A stretch of DNA of 64,000 nt from Clostridiales bacterium (GTDB lineage Bacteria; Bacillota; Clostridia; Lachnospirales; Lachnospiraceae): assembly GCA_021204025.1 (NCBI GenBank), contig JAJQAC010000014.1:58187-122186 (forward strand), written 5' to 3'. The position numbers and the translations under genes were made by a program. The notes beneath the pieces were generated by a model that was not told the DNA's origin, did not search any database, and saw nothing but the letters and a program-made list of their open reading frames with translations. Shown piece after piece: positions 9,293 through 17,320 of this stretch (the first letter of the stretch is position 1; each line of letters opens with the position of its first letter).

Positions 9293-9556
9293 GTGTTACC
9301 TTCATCCGGACGGCCATAGCGTTACCTTCCGTTACCTGTCACACCCATACCACCCACCACGTTGCGGTGCCAGGCGCCGGCGGCGCTTGTTAAGCACCGA
9401 CCGGAGCGGAAGCGGAGAGCATGGGGCCAGGTACGCAATGGAGCCAAAGCGGCGTCCACAAACGACAAACAGTTACCGGTGATACGTCTGACTGTCAACA
9501 CATGACCGATAACTGCATAGCTCACACACAAAATATTACATCGGATATCTGTCTCA
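9293..9556. other. Intergenic stretch with a degenerate family 1 repeat
   Basis: No convincing gene. It is GC-rich around 9350-9460 and contains AGCACCGACCGGAGCGGA and GGCGCCGGCGGCGC, which match the inner part of the long repeat copies at 11839-11987 and 24564-24752. The terminal hairpin of the family is not recognisable, so this is probably an old or partial copy. Confidence 0.4.
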
Positions 9557-9838
9557 TCAATCACTGTCGGGCAGCAGTTTAATGATGATCATCAGTTCTT
9601 TGATAAAACTGCCCTCCCCTACCTCAATATCGTCGATATGACTGCGCGCCGGGAAATGGCCGCCGCCCATCTCCTCCAGTTCAACCATCAGCCAGTTGTA
9701 CGCCGAATACTTTGCGTCCTCAATCGCATCCTCCAGATCCGGCCCGTCGCCCCAGCATCCCTCCAGATCCGGGAACTCTACATGATAGCCTCCATCTTCT
9801 TTGTGCGGTGTAAATACCGCAGGATAAGTAAATGTCAT
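9557..9838 (-). CDS. HicB-family antitoxin-like protein, no HicA partner
   Basis: A 93-residue protein with the HicB N-terminal fold: TYPAVFTPHKEDGGYHVEFPDLEGCWGDG followed by LEDAIEDAKYSAYNWL. In complete systems HicB neutralises the HicA mRNA interferase encoded directly beside it. No HicA-sized frame with the typical double-stranded-RNA-binding pattern is present on either side, and no C-terminal ribbon-helix-helix DNA-binding domain is evident. It therefore looks like an orphan HicB-like protein, perhaps with an independent role. ATG with AAGGAG 8 bases upstream. A family 2 repeat lies directly upstream. Confidence 0.8.
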   Translation of the reverse strand: MTFTYPAVFTPHKEDGGYHVEFPDLEGCWGDGPDLEDAIEDAKYSAYNWLMVELEEMGGGHFPARSHIDDIEVGEGSFIKELMIIIKLLPDSD

Positions 9839-9866
9839 TTTCGTAACTCCTTCTATTATTTTATGT

Positions 9867-9943
9867 AATATAACTTATCGGAAGTTGCGTCAGCAACTGC
9901 CGATAAAAGGCGTATGCTTTTGCACTGTCAATCCGATTATGAA
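9867..9943. repeat. Repeat family 2, copy A (partial)
   Basis: Shows the family start TAATATAACTTATCGG, the hairpin AAGTTGC/GCAACT and CGATAAAAGGCG, then CCGATTATGA, and loses similarity before the third hairpin. It is nearly identical over its first 50 bases to the copies at 60419-60620. Confidence 0.75.
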
Positions 9944-9970
9944 TTTCATTCAACATACACTCCGACTCTC

Positions 9971-10423
9971 TCAACGTGAAAAGACTCTCCCCTGAGGCCC
10001 CATATACTGCGAACTGCCAAATCCCAGAATCAGCGTAAAGATCGGCTTAAGAAAGAACAGGCCAAGCGCAAACGGCATCCCGTGCCCGTAGGCTTCTGAT
10101 AATTTAAAAGCCGACACCGCTGTGATCACAAAAGCTCCAATCTCAAAAAGCCACGACGCAATACCAAAGAAGAATCCTCCGTCCGACGGACAACTCAGAA
10201 GTCCCATGATACACAAAATCCAGATCCAGTAATATTTTACCTCCCAGGTGAGCCGGAACTGAATATAGGAACTGTAAAACGGGATCAGCGATTTCCACCC
10301 TTTTTCTCCCGCTTTGGTAAAAATCTTCCAGTAGGCAATGGCCTGCAGGATATACCAGACGATAGCGAGCGCAAAAAGGAGAAATCCCAGACCGAGCAGT
10401 ATTATCATAAAGGCCATGTCCAT
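9971..10423 (-). CDS. DUF5684-type small integral membrane protein
   Basis: A 150-residue protein with about four hydrophobic segments (roughly residues 5-30, 63-80, 85-105 and 117-135). Between the first two is the conserved cytoplasmic stretch AYWKIFTKAGEKGWKSLIPFYSSY, characteristic of the DUF5684 and signal-peptidase-I-like membrane family common in Firmicutes. No enzymatic residues are apparent, so no function is proposed. ATG with a GGGGG site. It is monocistronic as far as can be seen, flanked by the repeat at 9867 and the divergent DUF3793 gene. Confidence 0.75.
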   Translation of the reverse strand: MDMAFMIILLGLGFLLFALAIVWYILQAIAYWKIFTKAGEKGWKSLIPFYSSYIQFRLTWEVKYYWIWILCIMGLLSCPSDGGFFFGIASWLFEIGAFVITAVSAFKLSEAYGHGMPFALGLFFLKPIFTLILGFGSSQYMGPQGRVFSR

Positions 10424-10624
10424 TGTTAAATTCCCCCTTTATCGATTTTGTAATCCCCTTATCATCATTTTTATTTTTCAGACTGGTTCGATTATAATAT
10501 GATTCCAAAACTTCGTCAACGGTATCCTAAAATCAAAAATGGGAATACTACACGTAAAGCTACTGGCAAACACTTAATTCTTTCATTCTTCGTTTTATTG
10601 AGAATCTTTGAGCATTTAGAAATC

Positions 10625-10654
10625 TTGACGGAAGTGGTTAGCATATGCTAATCT
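10625..10654 (+). promoter_or_regulatory. Promoter of the DUF3793-flavodoxin pair with embedded perfect palindrome
   Basis: TTGACG and TAATCT are separated by 18 bases. The spacer and the -10 contain a 14-bp perfect palindrome TTAGCATATGCTAA (10638-10651). A palindrome in this position is expected to be a repressor operator. The resemblance to DtxR-type metal-regulator boxes is suggestive only. The rest of the 260-base gap upstream holds nothing else recognised. Confidence 0.55.
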
Positions 10655-10685
10655 AATAATCAGAAATTACAAAAGGAGGTAAGCG

Positions 10686-11273
10686 ATGTCAGCAGATACC
10701 ATGCTTTGTTTTTTGGAAAACTGTACCCCCGAGGCGCGTCTCGGTCTGCGTGTTGCTTCTCAGTGCGCCCCCGTGTTGAAGGATCTCAAGGTCTCTAATC
10801 TGATCAGCGTAAAGCCCGGAGAATGGCGTCAGCTCCGTAAACATCTGCACCCCTGCAGGATATTCTGTGTACCGCTGTATCAGAACGAAGTCCGGGACGT
10901 CCTGCTGCTCTACCGCGATATGCGTATGAAAAATCTGCTGTCCGATCCCAGGATCTGCCGATTCCTGCTCAAATACGGCTATACCTCTTTTGATATCGCG
11001 GCGGTTCTTCGCCGGCTCCGCCATCGCTATAGCCAGTACGCAAGTGGAAACGGAGAATTTCCTCACGAACTGGGCGTCCTTCTCGATTACCCGGTGGAAG
11101 ATGTCGAAAGCTACATCTTAAACCGTGGCGAAAACAGCCTGCTGACCAGATACTGGAAGGTCTACCACAATCTGCCAAAGGCAGAGCAGATTTTCCAGGC
11201 CTATGACGCAGCAAAAGAGCAGGCAATGACAGAGATTATCCTCGGCTGGCAGCTCAGTCAGGTCGCCGTCTGA
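10686..11273 (+). CDS. DUF3793 family protein
   Basis: A 195-residue soluble protein with ARLGLRVASQCAPVLKDLKVSNLI near the N-terminus and LLLYRDMRMKNLL, FLLKYGY and FPHELGVLLDYPVEDVESYI further on. The last motif is the hallmark of DUF3793. The fold and activity are unknown to me. The family commonly sits directly before a flavodoxin gene, as here (about 120 bases apart on the same strand), suggesting a shared redox- or metal-linked role. ATG preceded by AGGAGG. A palindromic promoter element lies 35-50 bases upstream. Confidence 0.85.
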   Translation: MSADTMLCFLENCTPEARLGLRVASQCAPVLKDLKVSNLISVKPGEWRQLRKHLHPCRIFCVPLYQNEVRDVLLLYRDMRMKNLLSDPRICRFLLKYGYTSFDIAAVLRRLRHRYSQYASGNGEFPHELGVLLDYPVEDVESYILNRGENSLLTRYWKVYHNLPKAEQIFQAYDAAKEQAMTEIILGWQLSQVAV

Positions 11274-11391
11274 GATTATCTGTTATATCATCAGAAATCA
11301 TTTTTCTGGTTGAATGATAAACAATAATGAACGGTCTGTTACCGTTTCTTATAATTTTTAACACCAAAATACGAAAAAGGAGATCAGGGAT

Positions 11392-11817
11392 ATGAAAAAG
11401 GTTTATGTAATTTACTGGAGCAGCACCGGCAATACTCAGGCAATGGCAGAGGCGATCGGTCAGGGTATCACAGAGGCAGGAGCAGAGGCAGTGGTACTGG
11501 ATGTCTCCTCCGCAGACGCTTCCGTTCTGCAGGATGAGACGGCATTTGCGCTCGGCGCATCCGCGATGGGCGCAGAGGAACTGGATCCGGATATGGACGC
11601 ATTTGTAGCAGAAGTGGAGGCTTTCGCTTCCGGCAAGCGGATCGCCCTCTTTGGTTCTTATGACTGGGGCGACGGTGAGTGGATGCGGACCTGGTGCGAA
11701 CGCATGGAAAATGCCGGCGCTTCCATCGTAGGCGGCGAAGGTCTGATCGCCAATCTCACTCCCGACGATGATGCGGTCGCGGCCTGCAAGGCGCTGGGCG
11801 CAGAGCTTGCAAAATAA
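11392..11817 (+). CDS. Flavodoxin
   Basis: A 141-residue FMN-binding electron carrier. The phosphate loop YWSSTGNTQAMA (residues 6-17) and the second FMN loop FGSYDWGDGEWM (about residues 85-96) are both present. The length matches short-chain flavodoxins. It can substitute for ferredoxin when iron is scarce. It follows the DUF3793 gene, probably in one transcript, with AAGGAG before the ATG. The strong hairpin at the start of the repeat at 11839 lies 20 bases after the stop and may serve as its 3' end. Confidence 0.93.
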   Translation: MKKVYVIYWSSTGNTQAMAEAIGQGITEAGAEAVVLDVSSADASVLQDETAFALGASAMGAEELDPDMDAFVAEVEAFASGKRIALFGSYDWGDGEWMRTWCERMENAGASIVGGEGLIANLTPDDDAVAACKALGAELAK

Positions 11818-11838
11818 ACGATTGTGCAGTCCTGTAAT

Positions 11839-11987
11839 CGAGTAGGAGGCGGCTTTTTGCCTCCTACTCGCCACGTGCGGCGCCGGATGTCCGGTGGACA
11901 TCTGTTTTTAGCGCCGACCGAAGCGGAGCATAGACCAGGAGGCAGCATAGCCGCAAAATTCCTTACCCGGTCCTGTGTATATAAAAA
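11839..11987. repeat. Repeat family 1, long copy b
   Basis: Begins with the hairpin CGAGTAGGAGGC...GCCTCCTACTCG (11839-11870), continues with a GC-rich inner palindrome and AGCGCCGACCGAAGCGGAGC, and ends with GCAAAATTCCTTACCCGGTCC. It lies between the convergent flavodoxin and GT51 genes. Other copies are at 20090, 24564, 32538, 41101 and partly 62368. Confidence 0.8.
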
Positions 11988-12091
11988 CGCTCCCGGATGC
12001 AAAATCCAGAAGCGCTTTCTTTTTCTCATAAATAAACATCCTCCGCCAATCCGGCGCATCATCAGTCATGGACGCCGACCCGGAAATATCC

Positions 12092-12820
12092 TCAATCCAC
12101 ATACGCTACCTGCGCCACCGTCTCTGAAACACTCACAGCGTCCTCTTCTTCCAGATAGCCGCAGGTCTGCATCCGGCTGATCACAACCATCTGACGTTTC
12201 GCCGCCAGATCCGGATTCTTTGTCGGAGCATACACGCTTGGGGCGTTGGGGATACCGGCCAGAAGGGTACACTCATAATCTGTCATCTCTGACGGTTCCT
12301 TATCAAAATATCCCTCGCAGGCAGACGCCACATCATAATATCCATCACCAAAATAAATACTGTTGACATACAATTCCAGAATCTCTTCATCCGTGTATTC
12401 CCGCTTGAAATCCAGTGCGACAAATGCTTCAGCCACCTTGCGTGTCAGTTCCTTTTCCTGGCTGAAGTAAAGATTTTTCGCCAGCTGCTGCGGAATCGTG
12501 CTCCCGCCCTCCACAAAGGCACCTGCCTGAATGTCGTGAATCACAGCCCGGCAGATCGCAATCAGATCAATGCCATTGTGATCATAAAAACGATGATCTT
12601 CCACCGCAATGATCGCATTCACGTAAGTTTCCGGCAAGTCCTCGTAGTCCGTATAAGTATCCTTTGACTGAACCTCTCCGACCTTTTCTTCAAGGCTTAC
12701 CTCTGCAACAGCATCCTGGTATATCTGATATCCCTCATTTATAATACAAAATCCGGAGCAGACAACTACTGCCAGCATCAAAAAAGCCAGGCATTTTACA
12801 CAGGTAATCATCTTTTTCAT
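12092..12820 (-). CDS. Monofunctional peptidoglycan transglycosylase (GT51)
   Basis: A 242-residue membrane-anchored glycosyltransferase that polymerises lipid II into glycan strands. It has one N-terminal helix (about residues 8-28) and the GT51 motifs in order: AIIAVEDHRFYDHNGID with catalytic Glu74, EGGSTIPQQLAKNL, and RKVAEAFVALDFKREYTDEEILELYVNSIYFG with the second glutamate. There is no transpeptidase domain. The start MKKMITCVK is set by a GGAG site and the signal-anchor; upstream codons in frame lack support. Homologues may be involved in vegetative or spore wall synthesis; the sequence does not say which. Confidence 0.9.
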   Translation of the reverse strand: MKKMITCVKCLAFLMLAVVVCSGFCIINEGYQIYQDAVAEVSLEEKVGEVQSKDTYTDYEDLPETYVNAIIAVEDHRFYDHNGIDLIAICRAVIHDIQAGAFVEGGSTIPQQLAKNLYFSQEKELTRKVAEAFVALDFKREYTDEEILELYVNSIYFGDGYYDVASACEGYFDKEPSEMTDYECTLLAGIPNAPSVYAPTKNPDLAAKRQMVVISRMQTCGYLEEEDAVSVSETVAQVAYVD

Positions 12821-12977
12821 AACCGTCTGCTCCTTTCCTGTCACTGAGACTATAAACATCCCGGTCTCACATGAAATCATGAACTTCGTTCGTGATTCAT
12901 TCGCCGATCTTTCCATGCATGCAGGCACACATTTTCATTGCTTACGCTCATTATATCAGGAAAAAAACTACAGGACT

Positions 12978-13454
12978 TTAGTAATTCCTTTCAATATCTG
13001 AATCTTTTCCGTTATTTCTGACAAAAATCTTACGACGTACATAATAGCTGATCGTGGATGCCAGAACGAATCCGATGCAAAGTCCCAGCAGTCCCGGTAC
13101 GAGATTCTGCGCGTTTAACGTGATCCGCTCCGGATCTGTAAGTACCACTCCTACCATCATATTATAAAGCAAATCCGCCGGAATCAGCGGGATAATAGAC
13201 GGATACAAAAAGACCGTTGGCGGCATCTTCTTGCGTGCTCCCACATATTCCGCAAAAAAAGCCGCACACATGGCCGCCAGCATCGTGTAAACCAGTCGTT
13301 TATCCGTCATTTCCATAAAAAGCAGAAAAGCAGCCCTCGTCAGCGCTCCTCCGGCCGCCGCCCATAACAGGTCCCGCCCCACGATCCGAAATAAAAGCGC
13401 AAACCCCAGCGATGCCAGGAACGACCATATCACAAGTTCTATATTGGCTACCAT
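12978..13454 (-). CDS. Threonine/serine exporter subunit, YjjB/ThrE C-terminal type
   Basis: A 158-residue membrane protein with about four to five helices and the motif PTVFLYPSIIPLIPADLLYNMM, diagnostic of the ThrE_2 (DUF3815/YjjB) domain. It is the second half of a split ThrE-type exporter; the first half (YjjP-like) is the gene immediately upstream, overlapping by 7 bases. ATG with GGAGG 9 bases upstream. The pair probably exports small amino acids or related metabolites. Substrate is inferred from family naming only. Confidence 0.88.
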   Translation of the reverse strand: MVANIELVIWSFLASLGFALLFRIVGRDLLWAAAGGALTRAAFLLFMEMTDKRLVYTMLAAMCAAFFAEYVGARKKMPPTVFLYPSIIPLIPADLLYNMMVGVVLTDPERITLNAQNLVPGLLGLCIGFVLASTISYYVRRKIFVRNNGKDSDIERNY

Positions 13455-14215
13455 AAAATCAGTCCTCCGAAAATATATATGCTGAGAACCAGCCCTGATG
13501 CCAGAGCAGCCGACTCAATCAGCACCCTGAAAAACTGCAGAATCCCGTTCATTTCATTTCCACACAGGAGATTTCTCATGGCGTTCACCATAGGAATACC
13601 GGGAATAATCAACATGGTATTCGCGATAATCACGATAAAATAATTCTGAGCCAGACCGATACGCACCAGCAGAATCGCAAGCGTACCTTCCACCAGTGTG
13701 CAGAGAATATTAGAAATAATTTTATTGATACCGGAAGTCCCGATCAGCTTTAAAAGCCAGTATAACACAAACATATTAACCATGGCCGCCAGCGCGTCAC
13801 GCGCAGTCCCGCCAAAAATAAATGTCAGACTTGCCGTCGCCAGCAGGTTCCCCAGAATGACTACAGCTTCCGGGTATTCCTTCACTGACATTACTTCCCG
13901 CAGCCGTCCGCGCAGCGTTGCCGGATCCGGTTTTTCCCTGCATATGCTGTGATACAGTTCATTCAGACTGCGCAGTCTCTCCAGATGTATTCCCGCTGCC
14001 GGAATCATAACCTGACGTGATGCCGCAGTGCCCTGCGCATTCTTCGCACTCACAATCAAAATAGAACTCAACGAAAAAACGCTGACGTCGTGTAACCCAT
14101 AACTATGGCACACAACCCCAACCGTTTCGTTTACCCGCTCCAGAGTCGCTCCGGAAAGCAACTCCTGTTTCCCCAGATTTACCGCAAAATCCAGTATGTA
14201 ATCAATCTCGCTCAC
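13448..14215 (-). CDS. Threonine/serine exporter subunit, YjjP/ThrE N-terminal type
   Basis: A 255-residue protein of the DUF1212 family. The soluble N-terminal part (about 1-110) has GKQELLSGATLERVNETV and the SLSSILIVS strand, and at least four helices follow. It pairs with the downstream YjjB-like subunit to make the split exporter. The start is a GTG whose last bases form the stop of the upstream DivIC-like gene (GTGA overlap), so translation is likely coupled. Three membrane-protein genes therefore form one tight operon. Confidence 0.88.
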   Translation of the reverse strand: MSEIDYILDFAVNLGKQELLSGATLERVNETVGVVCHSYGLHDVSVFSLSSILIVSAKNAQGTAASRQVMIPAAGIHLERLRSLNELYHSICREKPDPATLRGRLREVMSVKEYPEAVVILGNLLATASLTFIFGGTARDALAAMVNMFVLYWLLKLIGTSGINKIISNILCTLVEGTLAILLVRIGLAQNYFIVIIANTMLIIPGIPMVNAMRNLLCGNEMNGILQFFRVLIESAALASGLVLSIYIFGGLILW

Positions 14216-14670
14216 CGCAGTCGTCCCCCGCTCTGCTCAATCCCGGGAATATTATCTGTCTGATATATATACTCACTGTCACGCCGCTCATAAACCAGAA
14301 CATTATCCCTGTTTGCCTGAACCATGCCAAGTTCCGCGGCCGCTTCATAAATCTGACCCAGATCAATGACCTCCCGCAGATCCTTCTCCAGCAGATTGTT
14401 CTGTTCCGACACCCGGTAATACTCACTCTCCAGCCCAGATATCGCCTGAACACGGTACTGAGTAAGCGTACACAGGTTAATAAAATGGAAACAGGAAATC
14501 ACAGTAAAGATCACAACCACAGCAAGCACAACCACATAAGGCAGTTCGCCCAGAAAAGGGGAACGCTCCTGTTTTAACATTAATTCGCCCGTCTTTTCAT
14601 TGACAGCGAAAATATAGGGCCGGCTTCCCGGCATTAATTTTCTGGCGGTATTTCCCGAAGTCATATTCAT
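14212..14670 (-). CDS. FtsL/DivIC-like septum formation protein
   Basis: A 152-residue bitopic protein: a cytoplasmic N-terminus of about 45 residues, one hydrophobic helix (VVVLAVVVIFTVISCFHFI, about 46-65), then a coiled-coil segment with heptad-like LESEYYRVSEQNNLLEKDLREV and a C-terminal tail with the AAELGMVQA motif. This architecture matches the FtsL/FtsB/DivIC cell-division family. It is first in an operon with the two exporter subunits. The upstream ribosome site is weak, so the exact start is uncertain. Not assigned to FtsL versus DivIC because the families differ little in sequence. Confidence 0.7.
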   Translation of the reverse strand: MNMTSGNTARKLMPGSRPYIFAVNEKTGELMLKQERSPFLGELPYVVVLAVVVIFTVISCFHFINLCTLTQYRVQAISGLESEYYRVSEQNNLLEKDLREVIDLGQIYEAAAELGMVQANRDNVLVYERRDSEYIYQTDNIPGIEQSGGRLR

Positions 14671-14900
14671 GGCTATTTTCTCATATCCCTGTAAAATCTA
14701 TATCCTGCACACAATCCGACCCGCGCCCGACACATATCGCCGACACAAGTGTCATCATTTGCGCCCTTCCGAAAAATCACAACATTTAGTAGGGGCAACT
14801 GACCGATTACTACTACATTTTGACACACTTCTCTGCAAATGTCAAACTATAATTTGATTTATTTTATTAACATTTATTTTCTGTAAAATTTTTTGTACCA

Positions 14901-14929
14901 TTGACGATTTCCGCATAACCTTATATACT
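14901..14929 (+). promoter_or_regulatory. Promoter of mscS
   Basis: TTGACG, a 17-base spacer and TATACT, about 55 bases before the mscS ATG. The rest of the 310-base gap between the divergent genes is AT-rich and shows no further gene or clear structure. Confidence 0.7.
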
Positions 14930-14984
14930 TGATAGCATCCGGGTAAAAGACAAACCACGTAAAAGAACACGAGGAGCAACTGCC

Positions 14985-15773
14985 ATGTCAAAAACGCTTG
15001 AAATCGCAATCATGATCGTCCTGTGGATGATTGGCAATTTTATGATCTCCAAGGGGATCCGCATCTTCACCAAAAAGAATACCGGTATCCATATCACTTT
15101 TTTCAGCGCCGCTATTAAAGTGATCTGGGCCATTCTTCTTATCCTGGCCATCACAGGCATGTTTCCTCTCACTGCTTCTTTAAACGCGACACTGCTGACA
15201 AGTTCCGGACTGTTAGTCGCCATCATCGGTTTTGCCGCCCAGGAAGTGCTGGCAGACGTCATCAGCGGACTGATGCTCAGCTGGGCTAAGCCTTTTGATA
15301 TTGGTGAAAAAATCACAATTGAAAGCCTGAATATATCCGGCTTTGTCGAGAGCATGAATCTCCGTCACACTGTGATCCGCACTTATCACAACAGCCGCCT
15401 GATCGTTCCCAATGCGGTGATCAACACAGCTGTCATCGAAAACTCCAACTACGACCGCCATTTTGTCGGCAGCTACCTGGAGATCCCGATCAGCTATGAC
15501 TCGGATCTCGAAAAGGCTTATGCCATCATGGAGGAAGTCATTTCCTCGCATCCCCTGATCATCGACGTCCGCGAGGACAAGTCTGTCGGAAACAAGATTC
15601 TGGTTCTTGTCAGCAAGATGGATGAAACCGGCATCATTCTCAAATGCACGATCCGAACAAAGACGCTCGACGACAATTTTGTTGCCTGCAGCGATATCCG
15701 CAGACAGCTGAAGAAACGTTACGACGAAGAAGGCATCCGTTTTTATCTCAACCGCGTCAAAATCGTCAGTTAA
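14985..15773 (+). CDS. mscS: Small-conductance mechanosensitive channel (MscS family)
   Basis: A 262-residue membrane channel that opens under membrane tension to release solutes. It has two N-terminal helices, a pore-lining helix with SSGLLVAIIGFAAQEVLADVI (about residues 72-92), then the beta domain beginning KPFDIGEKITIESLNISGFV and RTYHNSRLIVPNAVI, and a C-terminal alpha/beta domain. The size and motif order fit a minimal MscS. ATG with GAGGAG 8 bases upstream. It is monocistronic, with its own promoter and a hairpin (15826-15880) that could act as its terminator. Confidence 0.92.
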   Translation: MSKTLEIAIMIVLWMIGNFMISKGIRIFTKKNTGIHITFFSAAIKVIWAILLILAITGMFPLTASLNATLLTSSGLLVAIIGFAAQEVLADVISGLMLSWAKPFDIGEKITIESLNISGFVESMNLRHTVIRTYHNSRLIVPNAVINTAVIENSNYDRHFVGSYLEIPISYDSDLEKAYAIMEEVISSHPLIIDVREDKSVGNKILVLVSKMDETGIILKCTIRTKTLDDNFVACSDIRRQLKKRYDEEGIRFYLNRVKIVS

Positions 15774-15825
15774 AATAAACGAAAAAAATGATTTTCCATT
15801 TCCTCTAAATTCCATTAAAATCAGG

Positions 15826-15884
15826 AACCTCCCTTTCGAATCGATACTAAAATATAGTATCAACGTTTAACAGGGAGGTTTTTT
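15826..15884 (+). promoter_or_regulatory. Structured leader of binding-protein copy 1
   Basis: AACCTCCCT (15826-15834) pairs with AGGGAGGTT (15872-15880), which contains the ribosome-binding site, and an inner stem GATACTA/TAGTATC lies between. A T tract follows the outer stem, so it could act as terminator or as a ribosome-site mask. The same layout precedes copy 2 at 18996-19054. Confidence 0.6.
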
Positions 15885-16391
15885 ATGAAAAAATCAACTA
15901 CAGGAGCTGCTTCCGGCAGTTCTTTCCATACGTTATGGCAAAAACAGCGCATGATTACTCTGACCGGCGCAGTGATACTCCTCACCATCAGTCTCAGTGG
16001 CTGTGGGAAAAACGAGTCCGATAATCTTACCAAAGTCACACTCAACGAAGTGGCTCACTCCATTTTTTATGCTCCGCAGTATGCGGCGATCGAACTTGGG
16101 TATTTCCGGGATGAAGGACTGGATCTGACTCTGGTAAACGGGGGCGGCGCCGACAAGGTCATGACCGCTCTGATCTCCGGAGACGCCGATATCGGCTTTA
16201 TGGGATCAGAGGCCACCATCTACGCCTACGCAAACGGGGCGGAGGATTACGCTGTCAATTTCGCCCAGCTCACACAGCGCGCCGGCAACTTTCTCGTCGG
16301 ACGGGAACCAGATCCGGACTTTACCTGGGAAAAGATTCGAGGTGCGAAGGTTCTGGGCGGCAGAGCCGGTGTAGTACATATATTAATCTAA
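15885..16391 (+). pseudogene. Truncated NMT1/THI5-like ABC-transporter binding lipoprotein (copy 1)
   Basis: The N-terminal half of a periplasmic-type binding lipoprotein: a signal peptide with lipobox SLSGC near residue 42, then VAHSIFYAPQYAAIELGYFRDEGLDLTLV, typical of the NMT1/THI5-like family that binds nitrate, sulfonates, taurine or thiamine precursors. It is about 168 codons against roughly 330 for a full protein. Homology to copy 2 (19055-20073) stops at about 16371 and the frame ends soon after in unrelated AT-rich sequence. Bases 16023-16304 are identical to 19156-19437, while flanking parts are clearly diverged. Ribosome site GGGAGG lies 6 bases before the ATG. Confidence 0.85.
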
Positions 16392-16506
16392 ATTATGAAA
16401 CGATTGTAATTTTGTGCAACTGGGTGGATGGGATGAAACAAAATATTATATAGCAGAATGATAGCCGCGGGTGCTATGAGATTTTGCATCTGCGGATATA
16501 TTTGTA

Positions 16507-16535
16507 TTGATATTTTTAAAAATCCTGCATATAAT
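16507..16535 (+). promoter_or_regulatory. Promoter of the AbrB-PIN module
   Basis: TTGATA, a 17-base spacer and a perfect TATAAT, about 55 bases before the antitoxin ATG. It lies in sequence that replaced the end of copy 1. Confidence 0.75.
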
Positions 16536-16559
16536 AAAAGTAGGGAAATTCCTACTTTT
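16536..16559 (+). promoter_or_regulatory. Inverted repeat at the start of the AbrB-PIN transcript (candidate operator)
   Basis: AAAAGTAGG and CCTACTTTT are perfect 9-base arms around a 6-base centre, starting one base after the -10 box. The position suits autoregulation by the AbrB-type antitoxin. Confidence 0.55.
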
Positions 16560-16590
16560 CATGTCAAATTTAAAGCGGAGGTGTAATAAG

Positions 16591-16863
16591 ATGTCAAATA
16601 ATACATTTGTTGATAACGCGAAAGTAATGTCAAAGGGACAGGTCACGATACCCAAAGATGTCCGCGATGTTCTCGGGGTATCGAGCGGTGATCGCGTGAC
16701 GTTTGTCGTAGAGGGCAACACAGTCCGCATCGTCAATTCCGCCGTATATGCCATGCAGGTACTCCAAGCGCAGATGCAGGGTGAGGCAGAAAAGGCAGGG
16801 CTTACGTCTGAAGAGAATATTCTTGCACTCGTAAAGAAAGTACGGGCAGAAAGCGAGGTGTAA
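16591..16863 (+). CDS. AbrB/SpoVT-family antitoxin
   Basis: A 90-residue protein with a swapped-hairpin DNA-binding domain: VMSKGQVTIPKDVRDVLGVSSGDRVTFVVEG (about residues 12-42), the AbrB/MazE/SpoVT signature. The C-terminal half (QMQGEAEKAGLTSEENIL) probably wraps the toxin. The start MSNNTFVDN has GGAGG 10 bases upstream. Its TAA stop is followed without a gap by the ATG of the PIN toxin gene, the usual antitoxin-first arrangement. An inverted repeat just after its promoter is a plausible operator. Confidence 0.9.
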   Translation: MSNNTFVDNAKVMSKGQVTIPKDVRDVLGVSSGDRVTFVVEGNTVRIVNSAVYAMQVLQAQMQGEAEKAGLTSEENILALVKKVRAESEV

Positions 16864-17274
16864 ATGAGAATACTCATTGACACAAATATCCTGATTTCCG
16901 CGGTACTGAATCCAAAAGGAACACCGTTCCAGGCATATCTGAAAGCTGTTACCTATCCAAATCACGGAATGGTCTGCGAACAGAATATTGATGAAATGCG
17001 TAGGATCTATAATCGCAAATTCCCGAAAAAGATTTCTTCTTTTGAGCAATTTCTGTCTATCGCTCTGATGACACTGGAACTTGTGCCCACGCCGGACGAA
17101 GAAGATGATCGAGAACAGGAAATCCGGGATGTAAATGACCGCGCTATTTTACGGGCAGCAATCAATGCTAATGCTGATATTCTTCTGACCGGCGACAAGG
17201 ATTTCCTTGAATCCGGCGTAACTCATCCTAAGATTATGAATGCTGTGGAATTCCTCTCGCAGCCCTGCGCATAA
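16864..17274 (+). CDS. PIN-domain toxin of an AbrB-PIN (VapBC-like) module
   Basis: A 136-residue PIN-fold nuclease. The acidic active-site set is complete: Asp6 in ILIDTNILIS, Glu44, Asp92 in VNDRAIL and Asp111/Asp113 in LLTGDKDFL. It resembles the 'putative toxin-antitoxin system toxin component, PIN family' group rather than classical VapC. It starts directly after the antitoxin stop. A strong bidirectional hairpin terminator follows. RNA cleavage is expected from the family, with the target unknown. The module sits between two damaged copies of a binding-protein gene. Confidence 0.9.
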   Translation: MRILIDTNILISAVLNPKGTPFQAYLKAVTYPNHGMVCEQNIDEMRRIYNRKFPKKISSFEQFLSIALMTLELVPTPDEEDDREQEIRDVNDRAILRAAINANADILLTGDKDFLESGVTHPKIMNAVEFLSQPCA

Positions 17275-17279
17275 AGCGG

Positions 17280-17320
17280 CTCCTGTGATGGACAAACATC
17301 ACAGGAGTTCTTTTGTTTTT
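17280..17320. terminator. Bidirectional terminator between PIN toxin and ATPase
   Basis: CTCCTGTGATG (17280-17290) and CATCACAGGAG (17297-17307) are perfect 11-base arms, followed on the plus strand by TTCTTTTGTTTTT. The hairpin includes the stop codon of the convergent ATPase gene. Confidence 0.8.

Noticed and set aside
9178..9556. Possible T-box leader upstream of proS
   Set aside because: No AGGGTGG-N-ACCGCG core, no specifier loop layout and no following terminator were found; only a plain hairpin is present.
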